DNA from: Desulfobulbaceae bacterium
Lineage (GTDB): Bacteria; Desulfobacterota; Desulfobulbia; Desulfobulbales; Desulfocapsaceae
Direction of reading: 5' to 3'
DNA length: 64,000 nt
Assembly: GCA_024640625.1 (NCBI GenBank)
Contig: JAHEER010000009.1
Span: forward strand, 1 to 64,000
Positions within the stretch are counted from its first letter, which is position 1. Every line of letters starts with the position of its first letter. Of this stretch, positions 44,857-57,209 are shown piece after piece. A program made the translations under genes and the position numbers. The notes under the pieces are model-generated. The model saw nothing but the letters and a program-made list of their open reading frames with translations, was not told the DNA's origin and did no database searches.

Positions 44857-46752
44857 CTATTTAGGCGGGTATCCCATTTCGTTCAAGGTTTCGGTAATTT
44901 CATCGAGAATAGTCGGATCGTCGATGGTGGAGGGCATGCGGTATTCCTTGCCGGCAGCAATTGAACGCATGGTTCCGCGCAGAATCTTGCCGGAGCGGGT
45001 CTTCGGCAGCCTGGCAACCATATTAGACTCGCGGAAACAGGCAATGGCCCCGATTTTTTCTCTTACCATCTTGATCAGTTCCGTCTGAATTTCTTCCACG
45101 TCCCTGTCAACGCCTGATTTGAGGACGAATAAACCGACCGGTAACTGCCCTTTGAGTTGATCATCGGTACCGATAACTGCGCATTCGGCGATATCTGGAT
45201 GAGTGGCGATGACCTCTTCCATCGCCCCGGTGGAAAGCCGGTGGCCGGCGATGTTGATGACATCGTCCATGCGGCCCATGACATAGACGTAGCCGTCCTC
45301 ATCGATGTAACCGCCGTCACTGGTTTCGTAGTACCCGGGAAAAGTGGACATATAGGATTCGACGAAGCGCTTGTCGTTTTTCCACAGGGTTGGCAGGGTA
45401 CCCGGAGGCAGAGGCAGCTTGACGACAATATTGCCTTCGCTATTGGCACCGACTTCATTGCCTTCATCGTCCAGGACCATCACGTTGTAACCAGGCACTG
45501 GCTTGGTCGGGGAGCCTGCCTTGACCGGCAGTTCTTCGATGCCACGGCAGTTGGCCACGATTGCCCAGCCGGTTTCCGTCTGCCACCAGTGATCGATAAC
45601 CGGCACTTTAAGCAGGTTTGAGGCCCAGAAATAGGTGTCCGGGTCGAGCCGTTCACCGGCCAGGTAGAGACACTCAAAGCAGGAAATGTCATATTTGCCG
45701 ATGAACACCCCGTCGGGATCTTCCTTCTTGATGGCCCGGAAGGCGGTGGGGGCGGTGAACAGCGATTTGACCCGATGCTCGGAGATGAGGCGCCAGAAGG
45801 CCCCGGCGTCAGGCGTGCCAATGGGTTTGCCTTCATAGAAAACCGTGGTGGCTCCTTTGAGCAACGGACCATAGACGATATAGGAGTGACCAACCACCCA
45901 GCCGACGTCGGAGGCCGACCACCACACGTCGCCGGCATCGATATCGTAAATTGCCTTCATACTCCAGTGCAGCGCCACTGCATGACCGCCGTTGTCACGG
46001 ATAACGCCTTTGGGCATGCCGGTGGTGCCGGAAGTATAAAGAATGTAGAGCGGGTCGGTGGCTTCGACCGGGACGCAGTCGGCCAGAGGAGCGCCGGACA
46101 CAAAATCATTCCAGTCGAGATCGCGGCCTTCCTGCATATCGGCTTGCAGAAACGGACGCTGGAAGAGTACGACCTTGCCAACCTTGTGGTCGGCGATTTC
46201 AATTGCCTCGTCAACGATCGGCTTATAGGCGAGTGTCTTAACCCCCTCGATGGCTCCTGAGGCGGTGATGATCATTTTGGGTTCGGCGTGGTTGATCCTG
46301 ATGGCCAATTCGTTGGCTGCGAAGCCGCCAAACACCACTGAGTGAATGGCACCGATCCTGGCACAGGCGAGCATCGCATAGGCTGCTTCGAGAATCATCG
46401 GCATGTAGATGATGACCGTGTCGCCCTTGGCAATGCCTTCGGATTGCAGGGCGCCGGCAAGCTGGGCTACTCTATCCTGCAGTTCTTTGTAGGTAACTTT
46501 GGTGATCGTGTCGGTAACCGGACTGTCGTGGATGATGGCGACCTGGTCACCGCGGCCGCCCTCGACATGGCGATCGATTGCATTATAGCAAGTGTTCATT
46601 TTGGCGCCGGCGTACCAGCGGTAAAAGGGAGGGTTTGAGTCGTCAAGCACCTTGTCCCATTTCTGGTACCAGTCGATACCTTCGGCCGCTTCTGCCCAGA
46701 ATCCTTCCGGATTTTCAACACTTTCTGCAAAGACGTCGTTATAGTTCGCCAT
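44857..46752 (-). CDS. prpE: Propionyl-CoA synthetase (AMP-forming)
   Basis: Activates propionate with ATP and CoA. 631 residues of the acyl-CoA synthetase family: N-terminal FWAEAAEGIDWYQKWDKVLD, AMP-binding YTSGTTGMPKGVIRDNGGHA, the PrpE/ACSS3-type WWSASDVGWVVGHSYIVYGP, WWQTETGWAI and the acetylation-site loop PKTRSGKILRGTM. The RDNGGH run and context favour propionate over acetate, though acetate may also be used. Start 46752 has AGGTGG 6 bp ahead; an upstream in-frame ATG at 46764 lacks one. First gene of its operon. Confidence 0.93.
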   Translation of the reverse strand: MANYNDVFAESVENPEGFWAEAAEGIDWYQKWDKVLDDSNPPFYRWYAGAKMNTCYNAIDRHVEGGRGDQVAIIHDSPVTDTITKVTYKELQDRVAQLAGALQSEGIAKGDTVIIYMPMILEAAYAMLACARIGAIHSVVFGGFAANELAIRINHAEPKMIITASGAIEGVKTLAYKPIVDEAIEIADHKVGKVVLFQRPFLQADMQEGRDLDWNDFVSGAPLADCVPVEATDPLYILYTSGTTGMPKGVIRDNGGHAVALHWSMKAIYDIDAGDVWWSASDVGWVVGHSYIVYGPLLKGATTVFYEGKPIGTPDAGAFWRLISEHRVKSLFTAPTAFRAIKKEDPDGVFIGKYDISCFECLYLAGERLDPDTYFWASNLLKVPVIDHWWQTETGWAIVANCRGIEELPVKAGSPTKPVPGYNVMVLDDEGNEVGANSEGNIVVKLPLPPGTLPTLWKNDKRFVESYMSTFPGYYETSDGGYIDEDGYVYVMGRMDDVINIAGHRLSTGAMEEVIATHPDIAECAVIGTDDQLKGQLPVGLFVLKSGVDRDVEEIQTELIKMVREKIGAIACFRESNMVARLPKTRSGKILRGTMRSIAAGKEYRMPSTIDDPTILDEITETLNEMGYPPK

Positions 46753-47139
46753 GTTCCACCTCATATTAGGGTTTGTGAGTTGTAAGGGTTTTTACGCTTG
46801 TTACATCTGTTACAGGCCTCCAGATCAGCAAAAAATGAATTATAGCCCAACCACATATACTAAATATTTACAAGGACTTCAAGTCTTTATCAAAAAAATA
46901 ATTACCACCGCGTCATTGTTAGAAAAGTTCTGTAATACAAATGGTATATGGCAAAAAAAGAACAATGTTCTGTTTCTTTTGTTGGTCAGGCGCGAGTCTG
47001 GATGAGCGCACTATTTGAGGGGCGCAAGGTAGAGTGATGGAAATCTCAGTGGAGCGGGGAGTGGTCAGCTCAGCGAGAGGAAATACGTCTTTCGAGATGT
47101 CCGTTACTGTGCAAAAAAACGAAAGATATGGACATCAAG
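46753..47139. other. Spacer upstream of prpE
   Basis: About 390 bp without a gene. It contains a perfect 13-bp inverted repeat AGAACAATGTTCT (46959-46971), a TATAAT on the prpE strand about 85 bp before its ATG without a good -35, and AT-rich DNA. I found no convincing small gene or terminator for the upstream yrfG-like gene. Confidence 0.5.
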
Positions 47140-47836
47140 TCAATTTCTTCTGGCAGTGATGGGATCCGCAGAGGGGACGATGAGTTCGTCAAAGGCGGAC
47201 ACTGAGGTAAATTCATCGCAGTAACGTGCCGGCTGCCGGGAACTCGGTTTGGCGATGTGCACCAGATATCTGATACCGTGGCTGCGAGCCGCGTTGAGGA
47301 CATTGACATTGTCATCGGCGAAGAGGGTGCGTTGACGCTCAAAACCGAGCCTTTCTTCAAGGCTGTTCCAGAACTGCACATCCTCTTTGGGCCTGCCCAA
47401 CTCGTCGGCGCAGATCATCTGTTGAAAATAGCCGCTGAGACCAGCCTTGCTCATTTTTATATCAAGGGCGGCGGGATGGGCGGCGGTCACCAGGTAAATG
47501 CTTTTCTGCTGATTCTGGAGGAACTGAAGAAAGTCAATTACGTGGGGATTTATGCTGATCAGGTGAGCTATCTGCTTCTTTAGTCCAATGATATCGAGAT
47601 CGAGTTCCTCGGTCCAATAGTTCAGATCGGTCCACAGCAATGTCTTTTCAACCGATCGATATCGGCGATAGAGCACTTTCTGTGCCTCAGCTTCCTGGAG
47701 GTTGTTTTGTTTCCCGTACACCTGGGGGAGAAACTCCTCCCAGAAATAATCGTCGAAATACTTGTCCAGCAGGGTGCCGTCCATGTCGAGCAGCACGGTG
47801 CTGATCTTCTGCCACTGCATTGGTGGCTTCATTTCT

Positions 47837-47847
<11 letters not shown>
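47140..47847 (-). CDS. HAD-family nucleotidase, YrfG-like (GMP/IMP phosphatase type)
   Basis: 235 residues. HAD motif I VLLDMDGTLLDKYFDDYFWE, motif II at YLVTAAHP, and motifs III/IV at LGRPKEDVQFW and LFADDNVNVLNAARSHGI. The sequence between (TDLNYWTEELDLDIIGLKKQ) and the C-terminal PSSRQPARY match YrfG-type GMP/IMP nucleotidases. ATG at 47847 overlaps the mfd stop by 11 bp; an ATG at 47832 is an alternative just after that stop. Translational coupling to mfd is likely. Confidence 0.88.
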
Positions 47848-51403
<3,556 letters not shown>

Positions 51404-51432
51404 CAGATGCTGAATAAGTCAGCTGATTGTTA

Positions 51433-54120
51433 TCAGAACTGCCCTCCGACGGTAAAGTCCCAGACGCTTTCGGGCTCGTCTTCCAAGGGGTCGGGATTGT
51501 AGCCCCAGACCAGACGCAGGGGTCCGATCGGCGAAAGCCAGCGAACCTCGATCCCGGTGCCGACGGCCACGTCCCGGAGGTTGTCCCAGTCAACATCGGT
51601 GGCAATTGAATCACCGGCATCAACAAAAAATACGCCGAAAAATCCCTGCTCCTTGAACAGGGGCACAACGATTTCCGACTGCACATACCACATCTGATCG
51701 CCGCCAACCCGATCGCCGGTTTCAGGATCGATCGGACTCACCTGGGCAAATTCGTGACCTCGGATCGTATTGATGCCCCCCAGATAGAAGCGCTCGTACA
51801 CAGGCAGTTTGCCTGTTTCATTTTCCCAGACCTGGCCGACGGCGCCGACGACATGAAAGACGGTGCCGTAGACAATGGGAAAATACCAGCCCGATTTGGC
51901 TTCACCTTTGGTAAACTGGGAGTCGCCACCCAGCGGCCCGCCCGCGTATTTGAGCGACAGCATATTCCGCGATCCTTCGCTGGCGCCGTAGAGACGATCT
52001 CTGGTGTCTCTGACAAATGACGCCTTGACCGCCGAGGTGACCGGCACATTCTGCGATTCGCGAATGATGAAGGAGGCGTCGTCAGCCACGTCGGTCAGCT
52101 CGGTATCGGTGTAGCTGTAGCTCTCAAACATGCGCCACTTTCCCCACAGCGGGTGGCCAAAGCGAAGGGCGCCGCCTTTGGAGTCTTTGGTGTAGTCATC
52201 GTATTCCCGGGTCCAGTTAAACAGGTCGATACCTGTCGATACCTGGGAATCGTTGATTCTGGGGTTGGTCCAACTCAGGTTATAGCGGCTGCTTCGACCG
52301 CCGATATTGGCGCTCAGCGACAAGCGGTGGCCCATGCCCAGGAAATTGTTTTCAGATATCTCACCCATCAGGATCAGACTGTCGACCGAGGAATAACCGG
52401 CCCCGATACTGAACTGGCCGGTACTTTTTTCTTTGACATCGACCGAAACATTCATTTTGGAGGGGTCGAGCGCCGGTTCCGGAGTGATATTGACCTCTTC
52501 GAAAAAATCAAGCCGCTGCAGGTTTCTGGTGCTGTCCCTTATGCCTTTGGTGTTGAATACGCCTCCTTCGGCGATCTCCAGTTCGCGTCGAATGACGTTG
52601 TCGCGGGTTCTGGTATTGCCCCGGATGGCGACCCGGCTGATATAGACCAGATCGCCTCGATCGACCGTAAGACTGATATCGACCCGAGAACCCGACTCGG
52701 AGATGTCCATATTAGGGCGGACATCGGCAAAGGCATAACCCTGTTCTGCGTAATAGTCGGTGATCCTCATGATGTCGTCGCGCAGAACTTTGCGGCTCAG
52801 ATATTCTTCGTTTCTGATCGCCAGCATTCCCATGAATAATTCCTTGTCACTGATCAGATCACCCTCGAGATTGACGGTACCGACCTTGAAACGGGGACCT
52901 TCCTCGATAATGAATTTGATGTAGAGCCACTCCTCCTCCTGGGTGATTTCCGGCTCTCCGACTTTAGCCTCGAGATAGCCGTTGTTGTGATAGAAGGCGA
53001 CGATTCGGGCCGAATCCTGTTCCAGTTTGTCCCGATTGAGCAGGCCCGATTCGGTCAGCCAGGATAAAAAGCCTTTGGTCGAGGTCTCAATGACATCCTC
53101 GAGATCATCGCTGTCGAAACTGTTATTGCCTGCAAAACTGATTTCCTTGATATAGATCTTCTTGCCTTCATCGATGACAAAGCGAACCGCAGCCGTCTCA
53201 GGGGTTGGGTAGCTAATGTTGGGAGTGACGGTCGTGTTGTAGTAGCCTTTGGATTTGTACAGGGTCTGTATTGCCGCCGCCGCTTCGTTGACTCGGGCCG
53301 GGTTGAGAATCGAATTCTCCTTGATGGTGACAACTCCGGTGACATCCTCGTCATCGAGTTCGTCGACGCCCGAGTAGCTGATCGAGGAGATGGCCGGCTT
53401 TTCGACCACCCTGAAGGTGACGATTTTGCCGCTGTCACCGTCTTTGACGTCGACCTGGACGTCATCGAAATAGCCCATTGTGTAAATGGCCTTGAGATCC
53501 TCCCGTAGGACTGCAGGATCATAGACATCGCCGGTTTTTGACTGGATCTTCCTGAGGATCGCACCGGAGTCGATGCGGGTGTTTCCTTCTGGAGCGATGC
53601 GTCCGATGAACTGGTCCCGCTCGGCATAGGCAATGACTTCGTCCATGACCTGTCCGATGATCAGTTCGAGCTCCGCCATTGATCCAGCTTCTCTATAAAA
53701 GTATCTGGGGTTTTCCGGATTGAGCACATCATAGACTTTTACGTCGATGCTCACCTGGCTGCCGATGATGGTAACCGAGCCGGCGGCGACACTGTCCAGG
53801 CCGGTGGCTTTGGCAATGGAGTCCAAGGCTTCCGAGTCGGGCGGCCAGGTCCTGTAGTCGACCAGATCCTCCGCCAGTTCTCGATCCAGCATCTGGAAAT
53901 TGTTAAGCAGCAGCACATTGGTAAGGTTGTCGTCAACTTGTGCCGTTAAGTTGTCATCGACACTCTGGGCAATGATCTGAAAGGGCAGAAAAGCGGTGTT
54001 CTGATCGACTGCTGAAGCGGGTAATGCTCCGCAGATCAGCCCCAACCAGGCAACAGCGATAGTTAGAAAGACGCGGTACGCGGATGGGAAAATCCTCGAT
54101 GGGTTTCTTTGAGCAGTCAT
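51433..54120 (-). CDS. bamA: Outer-membrane assembly factor BamA with an extra N-terminal domain
   Basis: Inserts beta-barrel proteins into the outer membrane. 895 residues: signal peptide (FLTIAVAWLGLICGALPASA), then an additional domain of ~110 residues (FLPFQIIAQSVDD to VIAYAERDQ) resembling TolB-N/CsgG-type alpha-beta folds, five POTRA domains (the first starting GRIAPEGNTRIDSG), and a 16-strand barrel with the lid motif YLGGINTIRGHE and a C-terminal aromatic signature FTVGGQF. Start 54120 has AAGGAACAGCAT ahead. The following mfd gene is behind a terminator. Confidence 0.95.
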   Translation of the reverse strand: MTAQRNPSRIFPSAYRVFLTIAVAWLGLICGALPASAVDQNTAFLPFQIIAQSVDDNLTAQVDDNLTNVLLLNNFQMLDRELAEDLVDYRTWPPDSEALDSIAKATGLDSVAAGSVTIIGSQVSIDVKVYDVLNPENPRYFYREAGSMAELELIIGQVMDEVIAYAERDQFIGRIAPEGNTRIDSGAILRKIQSKTGDVYDPAVLREDLKAIYTMGYFDDVQVDVKDGDSGKIVTFRVVEKPAISSISYSGVDELDDEDVTGVVTIKENSILNPARVNEAAAAIQTLYKSKGYYNTTVTPNISYPTPETAAVRFVIDEGKKIYIKEISFAGNNSFDSDDLEDVIETSTKGFLSWLTESGLLNRDKLEQDSARIVAFYHNNGYLEAKVGEPEITQEEEWLYIKFIIEEGPRFKVGTVNLEGDLISDKELFMGMLAIRNEEYLSRKVLRDDIMRITDYYAEQGYAFADVRPNMDISESGSRVDISLTVDRGDLVYISRVAIRGNTRTRDNVIRRELEIAEGGVFNTKGIRDSTRNLQRLDFFEEVNITPEPALDPSKMNVSVDVKEKSTGQFSIGAGYSSVDSLILMGEISENNFLGMGHRLSLSANIGGRSSRYNLSWTNPRINDSQVSTGIDLFNWTREYDDYTKDSKGGALRFGHPLWGKWRMFESYSYTDTELTDVADDASFIIRESQNVPVTSAVKASFVRDTRDRLYGASEGSRNMLSLKYAGGPLGGDSQFTKGEAKSGWYFPIVYGTVFHVVGAVGQVWENETGKLPVYERFYLGGINTIRGHEFAQVSPIDPETGDRVGGDQMWYVQSEIVVPLFKEQGFFGVFFVDAGDSIATDVDWDNLRDVAVGTGIEVRWLSPIGPLRLVWGYNPDPLEDEPESVWDFTVGGQF

Positions 54121-54360
54121 ATGCTGTTCCTTATGCAGTTGGGAGCCACGCTGGTGTAACAATCCTGATGCGGCTATATCAGCTTGATAATCAAATAAAA
54201 AAGTAACGGAAATCAGAATAACCCATTATGCCATGTTTACGGAAAAATGCAATGCAGGGAACAGCCCTGTCGACGCCGTTACCACCCCTGTTCCTCGAAC
54301 CTCCATCGGCACAAAACAGCAGTGCCGGGGGGGGCGGAACCTGGGCACCCGGAGGCTTCA

Positions 54361-55089
54361 ATGATTCAGAAACTCAGGGCCACCGTTCTGCAGATTCTTT
54401 TTCCGCCCCTCTGTGGCGGCTGCGCCACTCCCCTCCTGGCAGGGAACAAGCAGGAATTTTGCTGCTCCTGCTGGGCCCGGGTGGTCTTTATCACCTCACC
54501 ACTGTGCCTTATCTGCGGCACTGAATTGAGCAGGGACGTCAGCACCGAAGACCGGTGGTGCCGCAGCTGTGTGCAACACCGGCCGCCCTTCGATTCGGCC
54601 CGCTCTCTCGTCCATTACCGTGAACCAGTCCGCACCCTGCTGCACCGTCTTAAGTTTAATGGTGACACCAGGGCTGTAGCCGGATTGCGCGGCCTCATAG
54701 AAAAAGGAGGTAATTGGCGGGTGATAAAAGATTATGATCTTATTGTTCCGGTGCCGCTTTTTCCCGCCCGCTTAAAAAAACGCGGCCTCAATCAGGCGCT
54801 GGTACTTGCCCGGCTGTTCTTCTTGAAAGAATCGGTGCAAATCGATCCCAGTGCACTTAAAAAGGTCGAAAATACCCCTGCCCAGAGTGAACTCGGCGGG
54901 CTTGACAGGAGAAGGAATCTGGCCGGCTCAATACAGGCTGGGCCAGGCGCAAAGCTCGACGGCAGAAGAATATGCCTGATCGATGACATTTTCACCACTG
55001 GCGCTACGGTGTCCGAGTGTAGCCTAGTTTTAAAGGAAAACGGCGCCGAGTCTGTGGATGTCATAACCTTTGCCCGGGCATCAGGATAA
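54361..55089 (+). CDS. ComF family phosphoribosyltransferase-like protein
   Basis: 242 residues. N-terminal zinc-finger cysteines (PLCGGCATP, CCSCW, CLICG, CRSCV) followed by a PRTase fold ending in the PRPP loop CLIDDIFTTGATVSE and PVPLFPARLKKRGLNQA. ComF homologues assist DNA uptake in competent bacteria; in most others the role is not known. GGAGG lies 6 bp ahead of the ATG at 54361. It is the first plus-strand gene after a long minus-strand block. Confidence 0.9.
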   Translation: MIQKLRATVLQILFPPLCGGCATPLLAGNKQEFCCSCWARVVFITSPLCLICGTELSRDVSTEDRWCRSCVQHRPPFDSARSLVHYREPVRTLLHRLKFNGDTRAVAGLRGLIEKGGNWRVIKDYDLIVPVPLFPARLKKRGLNQALVLARLFFLKESVQIDPSALKKVENTPAQSELGGLDRRRNLAGSIQAGPGAKLDGRRICLIDDIFTTGATVSECSLVLKENGAESVDVITFARASG

Positions 55090-55746
55090 TCCACCCCAAG
55101 GTACAAAAATTTTAAAAATAAAATCAGCTATCAGTTTTGACTGAATCACTCATAAACATTAGAAGAGCTGGGTTGAAATAGAGAAAGCAAGATGCTCGTC
55201 TGTTCTTGAGTACAAAAATTTAAAAAATTTAATCATACATTTTGGCTATATATCCCGCAAACAGTAGGTAAGCTGACAAAAGACAGAGAAAAATTAAGAA
55301 ATGTTTATATATTTCTCATAAATTTTATTAATTTTGAGTTTAATTTTTATATTAAATTGTTGAAAACCTGTTCCTTACATTTCTAAAATGTTAGGATAGC
55401 GTTGAAAAACCCTGACTGCTTCAAAACCTCGCACCGCCATAGTTTGGTGACCTCATCAGTTGTCATCCCAGTATCTCAGCGTCTTTATGAGCACTGTTGG
55501 TAACACGTCTTCATTTTTGAAAAATCTTGATAAATCGTCTTTGACCTTCGTTTCGAAATAAGGTCTATCAACAACCATATTCTTGTTCCTTGGTTGTCTT
55601 CTTGGAGAGAAGCAATTCTGTAGTCGGTACCTGTTAGAGTGTGTGCGATCTGTAGGATTACGATTAGTCCTGCTTTCAATGAATTCAGATCGGTTTCCGG
55701 CCATATGGCCGGAAATAGCGGTTAATCAGTATTGGTTTGTGCGAAA
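55090..55746. other. Long AT-rich spacer upstream of dnaA, candidate origin region
   Basis: 657 bp with no supported gene. Direct repeat GTACAAAAATTT at 55101-55112 and 55210-55221; a 70-bp run (55291-55360) with only 7 G or C by my count, suitable as an unwinding element; three GTTGAAA copies (55172, 55359, 55401); a 22-bp palindrome near dnaA. No perfect TTATCCACA DnaA box was found, so origin function is not proven. Confidence 0.45.
55694..55715. promoter_or_regulatory. 22-bp perfect palindrome upstream of dnaA
   Basis: The arms TTTCCGGCCAT (55694-55704) and ATGGCCGGAAA (55705-55715) are exact reverse complements. It ends 31 bp before the dnaA ATG, a position for an autoregulatory operator. 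No T-tract follows, so it is not a terminator. Confidence 0.55.
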
Positions 55747-57063
55747 ATGGTCTGGGAAAAAGCGAAAACAGCATTACAGGATGTTCTGTCTGAGTCCGTT
55801 TACAGTCTCTGGATCGAGCCCCTCGATCTGAATCGCAAGGATGATAGCAAGCTGGTATTATCGTGTCCCGATCGCTATTTTGGTGCCTATGTCAAACAGA
55901 ACTATCTGGAGCTGATCAGCAGAAAAGTAGCAGAATTTGACGCCTCGATCAAGACAGTCGTGCTCACCGAGTGCGCTCCGTCGTCTGCCTCTGACCATCC
56001 TGTGCAGATGCGCCTGCCTTCACTGCCGACCGGCAGATCAGTGGTACGCGCGCTTCACCCGCGCTACACCTTTGCTGATTTCATGGTTGGGCAGTCCAAT
56101 ATTCTGGCCCAGTCTGCCTGCCGCTCGATGTCACTGCTCGATGACTCCATTGGTCCCTGTCTCTACATCAATAGCAGTACGGGGCTGGGGAAAACCCATT
56201 TGACTCATGCCATTGCTCATCAACTCCTCGAGACGCAGCCCATGGTCAGGCTTCACTACCTGACCGCCCAGCAGTTTGCCTCGGAAATGGTCCAGAACAT
56301 CAAAACCAACAAGATGGACCTGTTCAAGCGCAAATATCAGGAAAAGTGCGATATTCTGCTGGTCGAGGATATGCAGAGCCTGACAGGCAAAAGCAAGACC
56401 CAGGAGGAGCTCAATGAAGTTCTCGACTGTCTGATCAAGTCGGGTAAGCGGGTGGTAATGACTGCCAATACGAGCCCGAGGGAACTTAAGGGAATTGACA
56501 CCGATTTCGTCTCCAGGATGTCGTCGGGACTCGTCACCTCTATTCAAAAACCGGATTTCGATACCCGTCGGCGGATAATCAACCGAAAGGCAGAGCAGCA
56601 GAATATAGAGCTTCCGCAGGTATTCGTTGATTATCTCGCCAACCACGTGAAGGGCGACGTCCGCAGAATTGAGTCAACTATCATTGCCATCGGCGCCAGG
56701 GCAGCACTCAACAACAACACAGTGGATGAGAAACTGGTGGAAGAGGTGGTGAAGTTCTTAACCGGCTCTGCACCCGAGTTGAGCTCTCTTGCTATTACAG
56801 AGCTTGTCTCTGATCAATTTAAACTCAGCCTGAACGAGCTGCGCTCGAGATCACGCAAACGGGCAATCGCCTTTCCACGCCAGGTGGCAATGTATTTGTG
56901 CCGTAAATACACCGAAGAGACTCTTGCTGAAATCGGTAAGGTGTTCAATCGCGACCACTCGACCGTCATGCATGCAGTGAAGGTGGTCTCCAGCATGAAC
57001 AGGCGCGACACCTCGGTGGCCTCACAGCTAAAGCTGCTGAGTGACAAACTGCAGCAACTCTAA
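55747..57063 (+). CDS. dnaA: Chromosomal replication initiator DnaA
   Basis: 438 residues. Domain I opens MVWEKAKTALQDVLSESVYS; AAA+ domain with LYINSSTGLGKTHLTHAIA (the first Gly of the usual P loop is Ser), Walker B LLVEDMQSLTGKSKTQEELN (Glu for the first Asp of DDIQ), and sensor FVSRMSSGLVTSI; domain IV with AMYLCRKYTEETLAEIG and NRDHSTVMHAVK for DNA binding. Start ATG 55747 has only a weak ribosome binding site. dnaN, recF and gyrB are not next to it; a protoporphyrinogen oxidase gene converges. Confidence 0.92.
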   Translation: MVWEKAKTALQDVLSESVYSLWIEPLDLNRKDDSKLVLSCPDRYFGAYVKQNYLELISRKVAEFDASIKTVVLTECAPSSASDHPVQMRLPSLPTGRSVVRALHPRYTFADFMVGQSNILAQSACRSMSLLDDSIGPCLYINSSTGLGKTHLTHAIAHQLLETQPMVRLHYLTAQQFASEMVQNIKTNKMDLFKRKYQEKCDILLVEDMQSLTGKSKTQEELNEVLDCLIKSGKRVVMTANTSPRELKGIDTDFVSRMSSGLVTSIQKPDFDTRRRIINRKAEQQNIELPQVFVDYLANHVKGDVRRIESTIIAIGARAALNNNTVDEKLVEEVVKFLTGSAPELSSLAITELVSDQFKLSLNELRSRSRKRAIAFPRQVAMYLCRKYTEETLAEIGKVFNRDHSTVMHAVKVVSSMNRRDTSVASQLKLLSDKLQQL

Positions 57064-57209
57064 GCCATACCCAGTAGATAAGTAAAAGCCGTTCCCCAGG
57101 CAGGCCAATGTGCTAGGGTGATTGTTCCCGGTCTCTCCCGGCTCCTTGCTTGTCCCCCGCCTGACTCGGTGGCTCGCGCTTATATGGTTGGGCAAAGGTT
57201 AGATCCCGC

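Noticed and set aside
55456-55704. Small minus-strand frames upstream of dnaA that look like one gene with a frameshift
   Set aside because: The first half of one frame and the second half of another read plausibly, but a one-base shift is needed, no family is recognised and no ribosome binding site is seen. Conservation would be needed to support it.
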